From Paraphaeosphaeria minitans (lineage: Eukaryota > Ascomycota > Dothideomycetes > Pleosporales > Didymosphaeriaceae): a DNA stretch of 64,000 nucleotides. Below the pieces are notes generated by a model. It did not search any database. It was not told where the DNA came from and worked only from the letters and a program-made list of their open reading frames with translations. Location: positions 2,170,001-2,234,000 of the forward strand of contig WJXW01000008.1 of the NCBI GenBank assembly GCA_015832175.1. The letters are read 5' to 3'. The translations under genes and the position numbers were made by a program. Positions 12,101 through 24,089 of this stretch are shown piece by piece; position 1 is the first letter of the stretch; each line of letters starts with the position of its first letter.

Positions 12101-14432
12101 GTTAATAACTCCCTTATCTATTATTATTTTTAGTTAATGCGTAGGCTTTACTTATAATATATAATTATAGCGTTTAAATAATATTTTCTTTATACCCTAG
12201 TTAATCTATAAGTTGTGTATTATTAACTAAGGTTATCCTAAGACTAACTTATACTTAGATCCTAGTAAGATATCTAAAGTAAGTTCCTCTCTATATCCTT
12301 AGACTATTATTATAGTAGTGACCTCTTAGTATATTTAAGGTGTCTTAGGCATTAGGGATTTATTTATAATATAGATAATGTAAGGTACTTCTTTCTTTAA
12401 TATTATAAGTCCTACTTATCTTGCTATTTAATAAGATATAAAGTTCTTTCCTACTCTTAAGTCTATAAGAGCTTAAGCCTGTATTCCTTTAAGCTATACT
12501 AGTAGCTTAACTAATACTGTGCTTACTATAGTATTTAATTTAATAACGGCGTTTTCTTGTCTAAGTTTAGGCCTAAAAAAGATATCTGTTTGTGTAGGTT
12601 ATAGTTAAGTTCTAGTGTCTAGTATACGTTTCTAAGTATCTGCTTCTATTGTTATTCTTAAGTATATAGCTTGTGTAGATTATCTTCTTCTTCTTTCTAT
12701 AAGGATGTTCTTCTGTTTTTCCTCTTACAGTCTTTACTATTCCTATATACTAGTTAAATTAGTAGCTCTGTTGTTACTTTTTATATAGGGCAGTTTATAA
12801 AGCTGTCTAAGTGTTTAGCTATATAGTGGTATTTATAGTCTTAGTTTAGACATATATACTAGTATAGTTATATATAGTCTCTATTAATTAGTATATTGTA
12901 GTATTTGTTACCCTTTAGCGTAAGGTGAGGAAAGTATTTTACTTATTATTTATTCTAGAGGTGTTTATTGCAAGCTGTAATAGGGTAGTTTGTCTATATC
13001 TATCTATAGCGTAGTTTCCTTCTAGGTTATTTCTTATTCTCCTCTTTCTCTATCTTATATTGTGTGTATGTTGGTTCTTCACAATGTATCCACATATAGA
13101 ATTAGTGTGTAGGATTTTAGTAGTCTAGATAGTACTTTAGTACGTAGTCTAACTTCTTATTTTTGTAGGGTTATATTTCTTTTAGTGCCTAGTAGGGTTC
13201 TATGTAGTCCTAAATATTTAGTTTATACTTAGGTGACATAGGGTTGTCTTCTTTCTGCCTATTTTATAGGTAAGGAGTAGGAGATCTTAGTATTTCTTCT
13301 ATGTCTTCTACGTTGTGGTATACGTTAGAGTCGTCTTCTAGATCTTTATATAGTTGTGAGTTAGGTGAATCTAATTGCTTACTTTGCTCTAGCGTAACGC
13401 GTTAGTAACTAAATAGCGTTGTAATAACTTCCTATTCCTTATTAGGTTTTTAGTCCTTAATAGTTAGTATATTTAACTTAGTTTAATAGACTTTGTTCTT
13501 TAATCTGTAGTTTCTGGCTATATAGCCTAGTTTGCTATATATAAAGCATTTATAGGTCTTAGTTATTAGTTGTTAACTTCTATTAGAGACGCGTTTGTTA
13601 GGCTACTTAGGGCCTATCTTTCCTCCTTTTCTTTTACCTATGTAGTTAAACTAGACATCTTCTATTAGTTTGTATCTTTAGTAGTTCCTTAGCTGTTACT
13701 TTTAGACAATTCTAATAGGGTTCTTATAAACTACTTTTACTAGTTATCTAAAGCTTATTACCCTAGGGTTTTAGTAGAGCTCTTATTACAATAAAAACTA
13801 CTCTCTATTAATTCTAATAGTTTCTTTGTATAGTTCTTTAAGGTTAGTAATTTGTGCACTACTACGTAAGAGTTTCTTACGTAGTTTCTATTCAAGTCCT
13901 TATTTGTACATGTCTTAGAGAGATTTATTATTCTAGTTAAGCTACACAGCGTATCTGCGAAACTTAGCTATATACTTAGCTACTAATTATTTCTAAGTTA
14001 TAGTCTAAATCTTTACTTTTATAATAGAGTCCTTATTAGTAATCCTAAAGAGTTATTTAAGGTATTTTTTAAAGTTATTATAATCCTTAATAATATTAAC
14101 TGCATTAGCGTGCTTATTTACGTAATTGTTATTATTATTATTGTGGTCTATTCTTAGGTACTTTTTAAGGTAGAGATAGATCTATAATCCTATATCTCCT
14201 CGCATATATATCGCTGCAAAAATAACCTTCTTTTTATCTTTAAGAGGTTTATCTAAGTTAAAGAAGTAGAGGTCTAACTAAAGAATCTAGACATTAGTTT
14301 AAGATTGTTTACTAAAGTAGAGATTAGGTTTATATACCTTACTACTATCCTTTATAGGAGTAATCTTAGCGGCACCTAAAGCTGTGGAAGAGGTAGGAGT
14401 TTATAAAGTACTTATATTAAGGGTGTTTAAAA
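9186..14432 (-). pseudogene. E2 gag-pol, RIP-killed
   Basis: Homologous throughout to E1 pol and read on the minus strand from about 14,400 down. The RT YINDI motif is seen at about 11,405-11,430. The longest surviving frames are 73 codons (11,288-11,509, minus, RT region) and similar fragments. The 5' 707 bp (13,679-14,385) is almost identical to E3. Confidence 0.9.
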
Positions 14433-14888
14433 TGTTAAATCTAAGAGGGTAGCTAGTTCTAAAGGATTAAGGTTAGTTCTTAGGCAGGAGTACTTATAGA
14501 AGGTAGAAGGTCTTGTTAATATAATAGTATTTTATAAAGTGTAATAAGTTAATAATTAGGTTTACTAGAATCTAAATAATAGATTAATAAACAGATTAAA
14601 TATAAGTATAGAGAGCCTATCCTCGCGTTCCTATATACTAGGTAATTCTACACGTCCTAGAATCCTATATGTCCTAGAGTCCTATATATCCTAGAGTCCT
14701 ATATGTCCTAGAGTTCTGTGCAGGCGAGTCCCACGCGTCCTAGAGTTTCTATATAGGCGAGGCCTGTGCGGTCCTTAGGACCCTTAGGACCTATAACTTG
14801 TTATCTAACTGCTTAGTTAGCTAACTCTAGTAGACTAGTGGTCTAATAAGCTCGCGCCCCGCTGCTCGCGCGCAGCCGGATCCTAATA
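14433..14888 (-). repeat. 5' LTR of E2 (456 bp)
   Basis: It begins TGTTAAATC and ends GGATCCTAATA. It keeps the GC-rich GCTCGCGCGCAGCCGGATCC end. Confidence 0.93.
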
Positions 14889-14893
14889 TTTTA

Positions 14894-16179
14894 TTACTAC
14901 CTATAGCACATTTAGCCTATAATAACAAAGTATTAGTAGTATTAGAACATACACTATTCTATATAAACTATAGAAAACACCTACATCTCTTTAACTAATA
15001 ATTTCCTACAATAATTAAAGTAAAAGAAGCTATAGATATAGTAGATAATATAGAGAAAATACACTAATAACTCTAAGAGAACCTTAAAAAAGCTTAATAG
15101 TAATTAATTTCTTACTAAAATTAAAAACAAAAAATAGCACCTTAGCTAAAGAAGGGGGATAAAGTATATCTACTTACGAAGAACCTTTAAACTTAGAAGA
15201 AAAAATATAAGAAACTAAATTATATTAAGGTTAGACTATTTTACATTTCTAAGTAAATATCACTATTAAACTATAAGTTAGAACTACTACTAGATGCAAA
15301 GATATACCTAGTATTCTACGTATTACTACTAGAACTAGTAGACCCTAAAACACTAGTTAAAACCACCTTCTGTTACTAAGCTTAGGAAGAAACTAAGTTT
15401 AAAGTAGAATAAATTCTATAAGTACGTAACGTGTACACAGACACTAAAGAATACCTTATTAAATAAAAAGGGTATTTATTTAGTAAAAACACATAGAAAC
15501 CTAAGGAAAACCTATCTAACTATTAATAATGGATAAACGACTTCTATAATTAGACGCTAGAAATTATAAAGAGATAACTAGAACGCACTTAGGAATTACT
15601 ACTAGCATAAGGGCTAGCCTATAAAATAGACTAGTTAATTACCTTAGCGCCTAATAGCGCATTAGAATTTATTAACATAGTAGCCTACGCTAACTCCTTC
15701 TGCGCCTTAAGCGCTTCTAACTTGTCTATAGTACTTATACTATAATTAAATAATTCTTATTTTTTTTAATATAATTTCTTTTACTAATTATATAGACGCG
15801 CTATCTTCTTTTACGCCTAATAGGCGTAAAGGAGAGCTGCCTTAGCTAGCTCTTTCTTAATATAAAGCTTTGCCTTTTTTTTAGCCTCTAACTTCTCTAA
15901 CCTTTTTATTTTAGTATCTATTTTTAAATAATCTAGTAAAGGGATCTCTTTAGGCTCGCACTTCTAGTTTTCCTACCTAACGCAGTTAGTATACTAAAAG
16001 TATAAAGAAGAAAAATAATAAGCGTATTTCTTCTTAGTGTAGTATAAATAGATAACTATTATAAAAACATAGTCTTTCTTAAGATAATTAGCTTAACTAT
16101 AGCAATATTAAATAGAATAAGATAATAACTTTATAGGTAGTTAACTTATAAAGATATTAAGCTTAGAGAGGGAGAATAA
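14894..16179 (+). pseudogene. E1 pol, second part (integrase C-terminus and chromodomain), with antisense ORF
   Basis: This continues the E1 integrase after the E2 insertion. A chromodomain is recognisable at about 15,400-15,550 (VEQILQVRNV, then KEYLIK.KGY, then KPKENLSN), with the expected Trp codons turned to stops. This identifies the family as a chromovirus. The minus strand of about 15,600-16,110 holds the same antisense Zn-knuckle/coiled-coil relic as E2. The polypurine tract GAGAGGGAGAA is at about 16,165-16,176. Confidence 0.88.
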
Positions 16180-16635
16180 TATTAGGATCTAGCTATGCGT
16201 AAGTAGTAGGGCGTAAGCTTATTAGACTACTAGTCTACTAGAGTTAGCTAACTAAGTAGTTAGATAATAAGTTATAGGTCTTAAGGGTCCTAAAGACCGC
16301 ACAGGCCTTACCTATATAAGAACTCTAGGACGCGTAGGACTCGCCTACACAGGACTCTAGGACATATAGAACTCTAGGACATATAGGACTCTAGGACATA
16401 TAGGATTCTAGGAAGTGTGGGATTACTTAGTATATAGGAACGCGAGAATAAGCTTCTTATACTTATATTTAATCTGTTTATTAATCTATTGTTTAGATTC
16501 TAGTAGACTAAATTATTAACTTATTACACTTTATAAGATACTATTATATTAATAAGACCTTCTACCTTCTGTAAGTACTTCTGCCTAAGAACTAACCTTA
16601 ACCCTTTAGAACTAGCTACCCTCTTAGATTTAACA
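16180..16635 (+). repeat. 3' LTR of E1 (456 bp)
   Basis: It starts TATTAGGATC and ends GATTTAACA, followed by the AGAGT TSD copy. It has one more 17-bp U3 unit than the 5' LTR. Confidence 0.93.
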
Positions 16636-16640
16636 AGAGT

Positions 16641-17001
16641 TTTCTTTTCCACATACGCCTATATATTATAATTATAAGCCTAGTTTACGCGTTATTCTAT
16701 TAACACTAGTTATATAGAAATTTTCTATTACTAAGACCCTTTAATTAAGTTACGCTAGAAGTGTATAGAATATAAACTATTTACGAGTAATTTAGGGCTT
16801 ATAGCTAACTCTATAGGATAAGAAAAGTATTTCTAGAAGAAACTAACTACTACACATATTAAAGACTATAAACTAACTATAGTATATATTAAAGATAATC
16901 TAGAGGATGTGTAGAAATAAGGGTCTATAGTATATATTATATATTATATATATGTAATAGAGTTCTCTTTTACACATTCGCCTACACGCTATAGATATTA
17001 A
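16641..17001. repeat. AT-rich degenerate tandem repeat between E1 and E3
   Basis: This is the right continuation of the roughly 330-bp tandem repeat flanking E1 (see 2642-3153). It ends with the ATTAA TSD of E3 at 16,997-17,001. I see no coding content. Confidence 0.5.
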
Positions 17002-17412
17002 TGTTAAATCTAAGAGGGTAGCTAGTCCTAAAGGGTTAAGGTTGGTTCTTAGGCAGGAGTACTTACAGAAGGTAAAAGGTCTTATTAATATAATAGTATC
17101 TTACGAAGTGTAATAAGTTAATAATTTAGTCTACTAGAATCTAAATAATAGATTAATAAACAGATTAAACATAAGTATAGAGAGCCTATCTTTACGTTCC
17201 TATATACTAAGGCTGCTCCGCTGCTTAGTGCTACTAAGTAACTAAGCACTTTACATAACCTACTCTACTACTTAGTGCTACTAAGTAACTAAGCACATTA
17301 CATAACCTAATCTAAGTTACTTAGCGTCTCTTTGTTACATTTATAACCCTATTATCGCTTTATTATACCTTTATAAGCGCCTAAGTTCTATATTATTATC
17401 TAGTACGTAATA
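17002..17412 (-). repeat. 3' LTR of E3 (411 bp)
   Basis: The first ~210 bp match E1/E2 LTRs. The rest is a different U3 with two roughly 45-bp direct repeats containing CTACTAAGTAACTAAGCAC. It ends GTACGTAATA (RIP form of GTACGTAACA). Confidence 0.92.
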
Positions 17413-17439
17413 TTATCCCCTCCCTTTCTATTCTTTGTC

Positions 17440-17990
17440 TTAAAGAATTATACCTACTAACTATAATTCTATAAAGCGTTATTATAGCCTTATCTCTACT
17501 ATTAAAAACTATAAAGTAGTTATAGTGTTAAAGTGCTCCTTCTATAAGTTATATTCTTACGTTTATAAAGTCTATGTTAGCTTAGGGAAGTATAGTAAGT
17601 GTTAGAAATAAGGCTTAAAGTGTAATATAGCTATTACTAAGAATAAGTTCTCGCAGTTAATTACTAAGAAGAAGAAATTAGAGGCGTAAATATTAGAGGC
17701 GCAAAAAAAATAGGACGCAGTATTTAAAGCCTTATATATAGTACGCGTAAAAGAGGATTAGTTATTAGAATAATTAGCGTAGAATAAAAAGCGTACTAGT
17801 AAGGTTATCGCAGTAGAGAGTGCTGCGCTAATAGAGTTAGAGTTAGAGGAGGACCTAGCCTATCCTACTTAGCCTACTAGTCTGGCTAAACTTAGCACGT
17901 CTATATAGTCTATAATAGACAACCTGCCTCTAGAGTTCTAGGATAATTCCTTAGTGTTACTGTCTTAGGTAAGTCTATTAATAGAATTCT
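17440..17990 (+). pseudogene. E3 antisense ORF relic: Cys-rich knuckle plus coiled coil
   Basis: Reading the plus strand with RIP stops ignored gives a Cys cluster (KCSFYKLYSYVYKVYVSLGK, then CNIAITKN) followed by a Lys/Glu-rich stretch (QLITKKKKLEA) and ELELEEDL. It sits between the 3' LTR and the chromodomain, opposite to pol, at the same place as the antisense frames in E1 and E2 although its sequence differs. Confidence 0.55.
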
Positions 17991-20900
17991 TTAATCTTTT
18001 ATTAATAGTTTCTTAGGTAGTTCTTTAGTTCCTAAGTGTTTTCGCTGTGTAGGTAACCTTTCCACTTAATAAGGTACACGTTATTATACTAATTATATTC
18101 TAGAATTCTTTTAACCTTAAATTTGTTTTCTTCTTTAGTCTAGTGGTAGAAGGTGGTTTTAACTAGTGTATTAGGGTCTGCTAGTTCTAGAAGTAATACG
18201 TGGAATACTAGGTATATCTTTGTATCTAGCAGTAGTTCTAACTTATAGTTCACTAGTAATATTTGCTTAGAAATGTAAAATAGTCTAACCTTAATATAAT
18301 CTAGTTTCTTGTGTTTCTTCTTCTAAGTTTAAAGGTTCTTTGTAAGTAGATATGTTTTATCCCCTTTCTTTAGCTAAGGTGCTATTTTTTGTTTTTAGTT
18401 TTAGTATAAAATTAATTACTACTAAGCTTTTTTAAGGTTCTCTTAGAGTTATTAGTGTATTTTCTCTACATTTTCTGCTATATCTATAGCTTCTTTTGCT
18501 TTAATTATCATAGGAAATTATTAGTTAAAGAGATGTAGGTGTCTTCTATAGTTTATATAGAATAGTGTATGTCCTAATACTACTAATACTTTGTTATTAT
18601 AGGCCAACTATGCTATAAGTAATAATAAAACCTAGTTATTCTTCTAACTGTTATAGTAGATGCGTAGGTACGTTTCTATAGTTTGGTTTGTACGTTCTGT
18701 CTGTCTGTCTATTTATAGATAGTAAGCTGTTAATAGCTTTTGTTTTGTTCTAAGCAGGGCTATAAGCGTTATCTAATAATTTAACGTGAAGAGCTTGTCT
18801 CTATTGCTAATAATTATTTTTAGGATTCTGTGATGTCTAATTAGTTAGTCTAAGATAAAAAAAGTAAGTTCCTTTGTTATTATTCTTTTAAAATATAGAA
18901 TGAGCTTAATATACTTAGTTAGTTAGCAGACTATTACTAGTATACTATTGTATTTAATTCCTATTGTTAGATTCTTAGAGTTTAGAATTCCTGTAATAAA
19001 ATCTATAGCAATGTCTTTCTATAGTGCTATTAGTATTCTAATTACTTACATCTCTCTATATTTAAAATATATACTATGTTTGTTTCTCTAGTATTCTACA
19101 TATTTACAGATATAAGTTATTACAGCTTCCTTAATTCCTTTAAAGGTGTAATTCCTTTAGATAAGTTCTATTATCTTTGTAATACCTAGGTGTCCGTACA
19201 TAGAGTTATTATGGTATTGTTAGATAATCTTAGTCTGTAGATATTCTAGAACTTCTTAGTTAACTATTAAAAGTTAATTTAGTTTTACTGTTAGTTCTAA
19301 AGATCTATTTTTGGCTTTACAAAGGATTATAGAGAAAGTTTTTACCTTTTCATTTACTAGATTACTTTATTAGCTAAGAGCGTCTACTCTGCCATTTTCT
19401 TTTCTAGCTATATAGATAATTTTAAACTTGTACTACCTAGTAGTTTATAACTATCTTTATTGTCGTGGCGTAAGTTCTTTTATTATTATAAACCTTAGAA
19501 GGTTCTTATAATCTCTATAGATTTCTAGCGTTAAGTAACTAAGCGCGTAAATCCTCTAGTGCTTTAAGGCTTTAATAATAGCGTAGAGTTCTTTGTTATA
19601 TATGTTATATTATGTTTCAGCGTTATTAAATTTGCATAAGTAGTAGGTAATTAAGTGCTATTTACTATTATATTCTTATTTAGTGTAGGCGCCTAGCGTA
19701 AGATCACTAGCATCTGTTTTAAAGCGTAGTGGTTTATCACTTCTAAAATAAATAAGGATAGGTTTTATAATACATACTATCTTAAGGAGTTAGAATAACA
19801 TTCTACACTTATCTATCTATTTAAAGGGTACGTCCTTCTTTATAAAATTTGTTAAAGGTATCGTAACCTTTATATAATCTTAGATAAATTATTAATTAAA
19901 TTTATAGAATCCTAAAAATTCTTAGATGTTTTTAGCTATCTTTAGTATTGGCTAGTTCCTAATATATTTAACTTTACTTAGTGCCATCTCAATTCCTTCT
20001 ATAGTAATAATGTGTTCTAGGAATTTAAGTTATTTAACGTTAAACTTATATTTCTTAAGTTTAATGTAAAGGCATACTTTATCTAGTGCTTCTAGTACTG
20101 TCTATACATACTTAGTGTAGTCTAATTTGTTTTTAGAAAAGACGAGGATATTGTCTATATACACAATAACAAATATATCTAGATGTTTATAGAGTACGTT
20201 ATTAATAAGTGCCATAAAAGCTGCTAGTGCATTTGTAAGTCTAAATAGTATAACTTTATACTTAAATAGTCTATAGCGTAATTAAAACGCTATTTTCTAT
20301 TCTTTACCTTTTTTAATTTATATAAGGTAGTAACTGTCTCTTAGATCTATTATTATAAATATCTTAGCTTAAAATAGTTAATCTTGTAACTCTATAATGT
20401 TTAGTAGTAGATATTAGTTTTTTATTATTATGTTATTAAGTTATTAGTAGTTAACATATAGTCTATCTAATCTGTTCTTTTTCTTAATAAATATAAAAGG
20501 GCTTACTGCTAGTAACTTTAATAGTTATATATATCCTTTCTTAAGGTTTGTCTTAATAAAATTACGTTCTTTAAGGAGTTCTTCTCCTATCTTACTATAT
20601 AGTGGTCTAAAGGGTAGCGTCTTCTCTTCTTCTAGGTCTATTATAAGATCCTAGGGTTAATATTCTAGTAGGTTTGCTTTTCCTTCTTTTTCTATAAATA
20701 TATATGTCTATTTCCTATACTCTCTTAGTAAAGTAAGGAGTATACTATTGTCCTCCTTCTTACACTTCTTAATCTAGTAGTTCCTACTAGCGTCTACTAA
20801 GGTGTATTTCTATTTTTTAACTATCTATTATAGTATTATGTTATTAATAACTCCCTTATCTACTATTATTTTTAGTTAATGCATAGGCTTTACTTATAAT

Positions 20901-23174
20901 ATATAATTATAGCGTTTAAATAATATTTTCTTTATACCCTAGTTAATCTGTAAGTTGTGTATTATTAACTAAGGTAATCTTAAGACTAACTTATACTTAG
21001 ATTCTAGTAAGACATCTAAGGTAAGTTCGTCTTTATGTCTTTAGACTATTATTATAGTAGTAACCTCCTAGTATATTTAAGGTGTCTTAGGCATTAAGAA
21101 TCTATTCGCGATATAGACAATGTAGAATACTTTTTTCTCTAGTATTATAAGTCCTGCTTATCTTACTGTCTAATAAGATATAAAGTTCCTTCCTACTCCT
21201 AAGTCTATAAAAGCTTAAGCCTATATTCTTTTAAGCTATACTAGTAGCTTAATTAATACTATGCTTACTATAGTATTTAATTTAATAAAAGTGTTTTCTT
21301 ATCTAAGTTTAGGCCTAAAAAAGACATCTATTTATATAAGTTATAATTAAGTTCTAGTGCCTAGTATGTGTTTCTAAGCATTTGCTTCTATTATTATTTT
21401 TAAATATATAGCTTATGTAGATTGTCTTCTTCTTTTTTCTATAAGAATATTCTTTTATTTTTCCTCCTACGGTCTTCACTATTCCTATATACTAGTTAAA
21501 TTAGTAGTTCTATTATTACTTCTTATATAGGGCAGTTTATAAAGCTGTCCAAATATTTGGCTATATAGTGGTATTTATAGTCCTAGTTTAGACACGTATA
21601 CTAGTATAGTTGCATATAGTCTCTATTAATAAGTATATTACAGCATTTATTGCCCTTTAGCGTAAAGTAAAAAAAGTATTTTACTTATTATTTATCCTAG
21701 AGGTGTTTGTCGTAAGCTGCGATAGGGTAGTCTGTCTATATCTATCTATAGTGTAGTTTCCTTTTTAGTTATTTTTTATTCTTTTTTTTCTCTACTTTAT
21801 ATTATACGCATGTTGGTTCTTCGCAATACATCTATATATAGAATTAGTATATAGAATTTTAGTAGTCTAGGTAGTACTTTAGTACGTAGTCTAACTTCTT
21901 ATTTTTATAGGGTTACATTCCTTTTAGTGCCTAGTAGGGTTCTATATAGTCCTAAACATTTAGTTTATACTTAGGTAATATAGGGTTGTCTTCTTCCCGC
22001 CTACTTTATAGGTAAGGAGTAGAAGATCTTGGTATCTCTTTTACGTCTTCTACGTTATAGTATATATTAGAGTTATCTTCTAGATCTTTGTATAATTATA
22101 AGTTAGGTAAATCTAATTACTTACTTTATTCTAGTGTAACGCGTTAGTAACTAAATAGCGTTATAATAACTTCCTATTCCTTATTAGGTTCTTAGTCCTT
22201 AATAGTTAGTATATTTAACTTAGTTTAATAGACTTTGTTCTTTAATCTATAGTTTCTAGCTATATAGCCTAGTTTGCTATATATAAAGCATTTATAGGTC
22301 TTAGTTATTAGTTATTAACTTCTATTAGAGACGCGTTTATTAGGCTGCTTAAGGCCTATTTTTCCTCCTTTTCCTTTGCCTATATAGTTAAACTAGATAT
22401 CTTCTATTAGTTCGTATCTCTAGTAGTTCCTTAGCTGTTACTTTTAGACAATTCTAATAGGGTTCTTATAAACTACTTTTACTAGTTATCTAAAGCTTAT
22501 TACCCTAGGGTTTTAGTAGAGCTCTTATTACAATAAAAACTACTCTCTATTAATTCTAATAGTTTCTTTGTATAGTTCTTTAAGGTTAGTAATTTGTGCA
22601 CTACTACGTAAGAGTTTCTTACGTAGTTTCTATTCAAGTCCTTATTTGTACATGTCTTAGAGAGATTTATTATTCTAGTTAAGCTACACAGCGTATCTGC
22701 GAAACTTAGCTATATACTTAGCTACTAATTATTTCTAAGTTATAGTCTAAATCTTTACTTTTATAATAGAGTCCTTATTAGTAATCCTAAAGAGTTATTT
22801 AAGGTATTTTTTAAAGTTATTATAATCCTTGATAATATTAACTGCATTAGCGTGCTTATTTACGTAATTGTTATTATTATTATTGTGGTCTATTCTTAGG
22901 TACTTTTTAAGGTAGAGATAGATCTATAATCCTATATCTCCTCGCATATATATCGCTGCAAAAATAACCTTCTTTTTATCTTTAAGAGGTTTATCTAAGT
23001 TAAAGAAGTAGAGGTCTAACTAAAGAATCTAGACATTAGTTTAAGATTGTTTACTAAAGTAGAGATTAGGTTTATATACCTTACTACTATCCTTTATAGG
23101 AGTAATCTTAGCGGCACCTAAAGCTGTAGAAGAGGTAAAAGTTTATAAAGTACTTATATTAAGGGTGTTTAAGA
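17991..23174 (-). pseudogene. E3 gag-pol, RIP-killed
   Basis: Homologous to E2 pol, read on the minus strand. The chromodomain end is near 18,050-18,170, the RT motif near 20,140-20,165, and the gag CCHC region near 22,260-22,300. It is stop-laden throughout. The final 707 bp of the plus-strand copy (22,421-23,127) is nearly identical to E2. Confidence 0.9.
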
Positions 23175-23585
23175 TGTTAAATCTAAGAGGGTAGCTAGTC
23201 CTAAAGGGTTAAAGTTAGTTCTTAGGTAGGAGTACTTATAGAAGGTAGAAAGTCTTATTAATACAATAGTATCTTGCGAAGTGTAATAAGTTAATAATTT
23301 AGTCTACTAGAATCTAAATAATAGATTAATAAACAGATTAAACATAAGTATAAAAAGCCTCTTCTTGCGTTTCTATATACTAAGGCTGCTTCGCTGCTTA
23401 GTGCTACTAAGTAACTAAGCACTTTACGTGACCTACTCTACTACTTAGTGCCACTAAGTAACTAAGCACATTACGTAACCTAATCTAAATTGCTTAGCGT
23501 CTCTTTGTTACGTTCGTAACCCTATCGTCGCTTTATCACACCTTTATAAGCGCCCGAGTCCCACGTTGTTATCTGGTACGTAACA
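23175..23585 (-). repeat. 5' LTR of E3 (411 bp)
   Basis: It runs from TGTTAAATC to GTACGTAACA and is less RIP-mutated in U3 than the left copy (TTACGTGACC and TTACGTAACC are preserved). Confidence 0.93.
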
Positions 23586-23590
23586 ATTAA

Positions 23591-24089
23591 ATATATAAAC
23601 ATAATATATATATCTACATTAATAGAAAGAACTTTATCTCTATAACTAAAGTGGTTATAAGGAATCTAAATAGGTTATTTTGTAGAAAATCTTTTTCTCT
23701 ACATTTTATCTATTTCTTGGCGCTTATGTGATCAACTTATCCGCGGCATACCGGCCTATCCTTGCGGGGCATGCTGGGCGTAACGGGCATAGTAGGAACA
23801 TGCCACGCATGCGCGCCCTACCCACCCTACTAGGCGTGGCCGCCCTGCCTACCTACCTTAACCTACCTACTACGCATGCCAGCCCTACCACCCTATATAG
23901 TAGGCATGCCAGGCACGTGGTTAGGTCGTGGCAGACCCCCACATAGGTTTGAAACATGCTAGAAGCGTGGCATACATAGTATGTACCTACCACTAATACT
24001 AGGATTATTTCAATGACAAGCCATAACAATTTACAAATTCTGGTACTTCTATTTTTAATTTTGCTGAATGTTTATCAGCTGTGCGATAC
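23591..24089. repeat. Boundary segment: AT-rich edge, then a GC-rich island with GCATGCC repeats
   Basis: Positions 23,591-23,725 are AT-rich and featureless. Positions 23,728-23,960 switch abruptly to GC-rich DNA with many imperfect copies of GGCATGCC, CTACCCACC and TAGGCATGCC-type words. Positions 23,960-24,089 are ordinary AT-rich DNA. I recognise no gene; the 72-codon frame here is repetitive and unconvincing. Confidence 0.5.

Larger units (their letters stand above)
8142..14888 (-). mobile_element. Element E2: complete RIP-mutated chromovirus nested in E1
   Basis: The reverse-oriented element is 6747 bp long. The LTRs are 8142-8597 (3' LTR) and 14,433-14,888 (5' LTR), both 456 bp. TSD TTTTA is at 8137-8141 and 14,889-14,893. 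A polypurine tract (read as TTCTTCCTCTC on the plus strand) adjoins the 3' LTR at 8600-8612. It belongs to the same family as E1. Its insertion splits the E1 integrase reading frame. Confidence 0.95.
3154..16635 (+). mobile_element. Element E1: complete RIP-mutated Ty3/Gypsy chromovirus, split by E2
   Basis: The 5' LTR is 3154-3592 and the 3' LTR is 16,180-16,635. TSD AGAGT is at 3149-3153 and 16,636-16,640. Internal sequence runs 3593-8141 and resumes at 14,894 after the nested E2. A polypurine tract lies at about 16,165-16,178. Without E2 and its TSD copy the element is about 6.7 kb. It encodes gag with a CCHC knuckle, protease/RT/RNase H, integrase and a chromodomain, all broken by stops. 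The order of insertion is clear: E1 was present before E2. Confidence 0.95.
17002..23585 (-). mobile_element. Element E3: complete RIP-mutated chromovirus with a hybrid LTR
   Basis: Two 411-bp LTRs (17,002-17,412 and 23,175-23,585) bound a reverse-oriented element of 6584 bp. TSD ATTAA is at 16,997-17,001 and 23,586-23,590. The plus strand after the left LTR reads TCCCCTCCCTTT, the complement of a polypurine tract. Pol and the 5' region are homologous to E2. The U3 part of the LTR and the 3' internal 600 bp are not, so E3 is a separate or recombinant subfamily. Confidence 0.95.
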
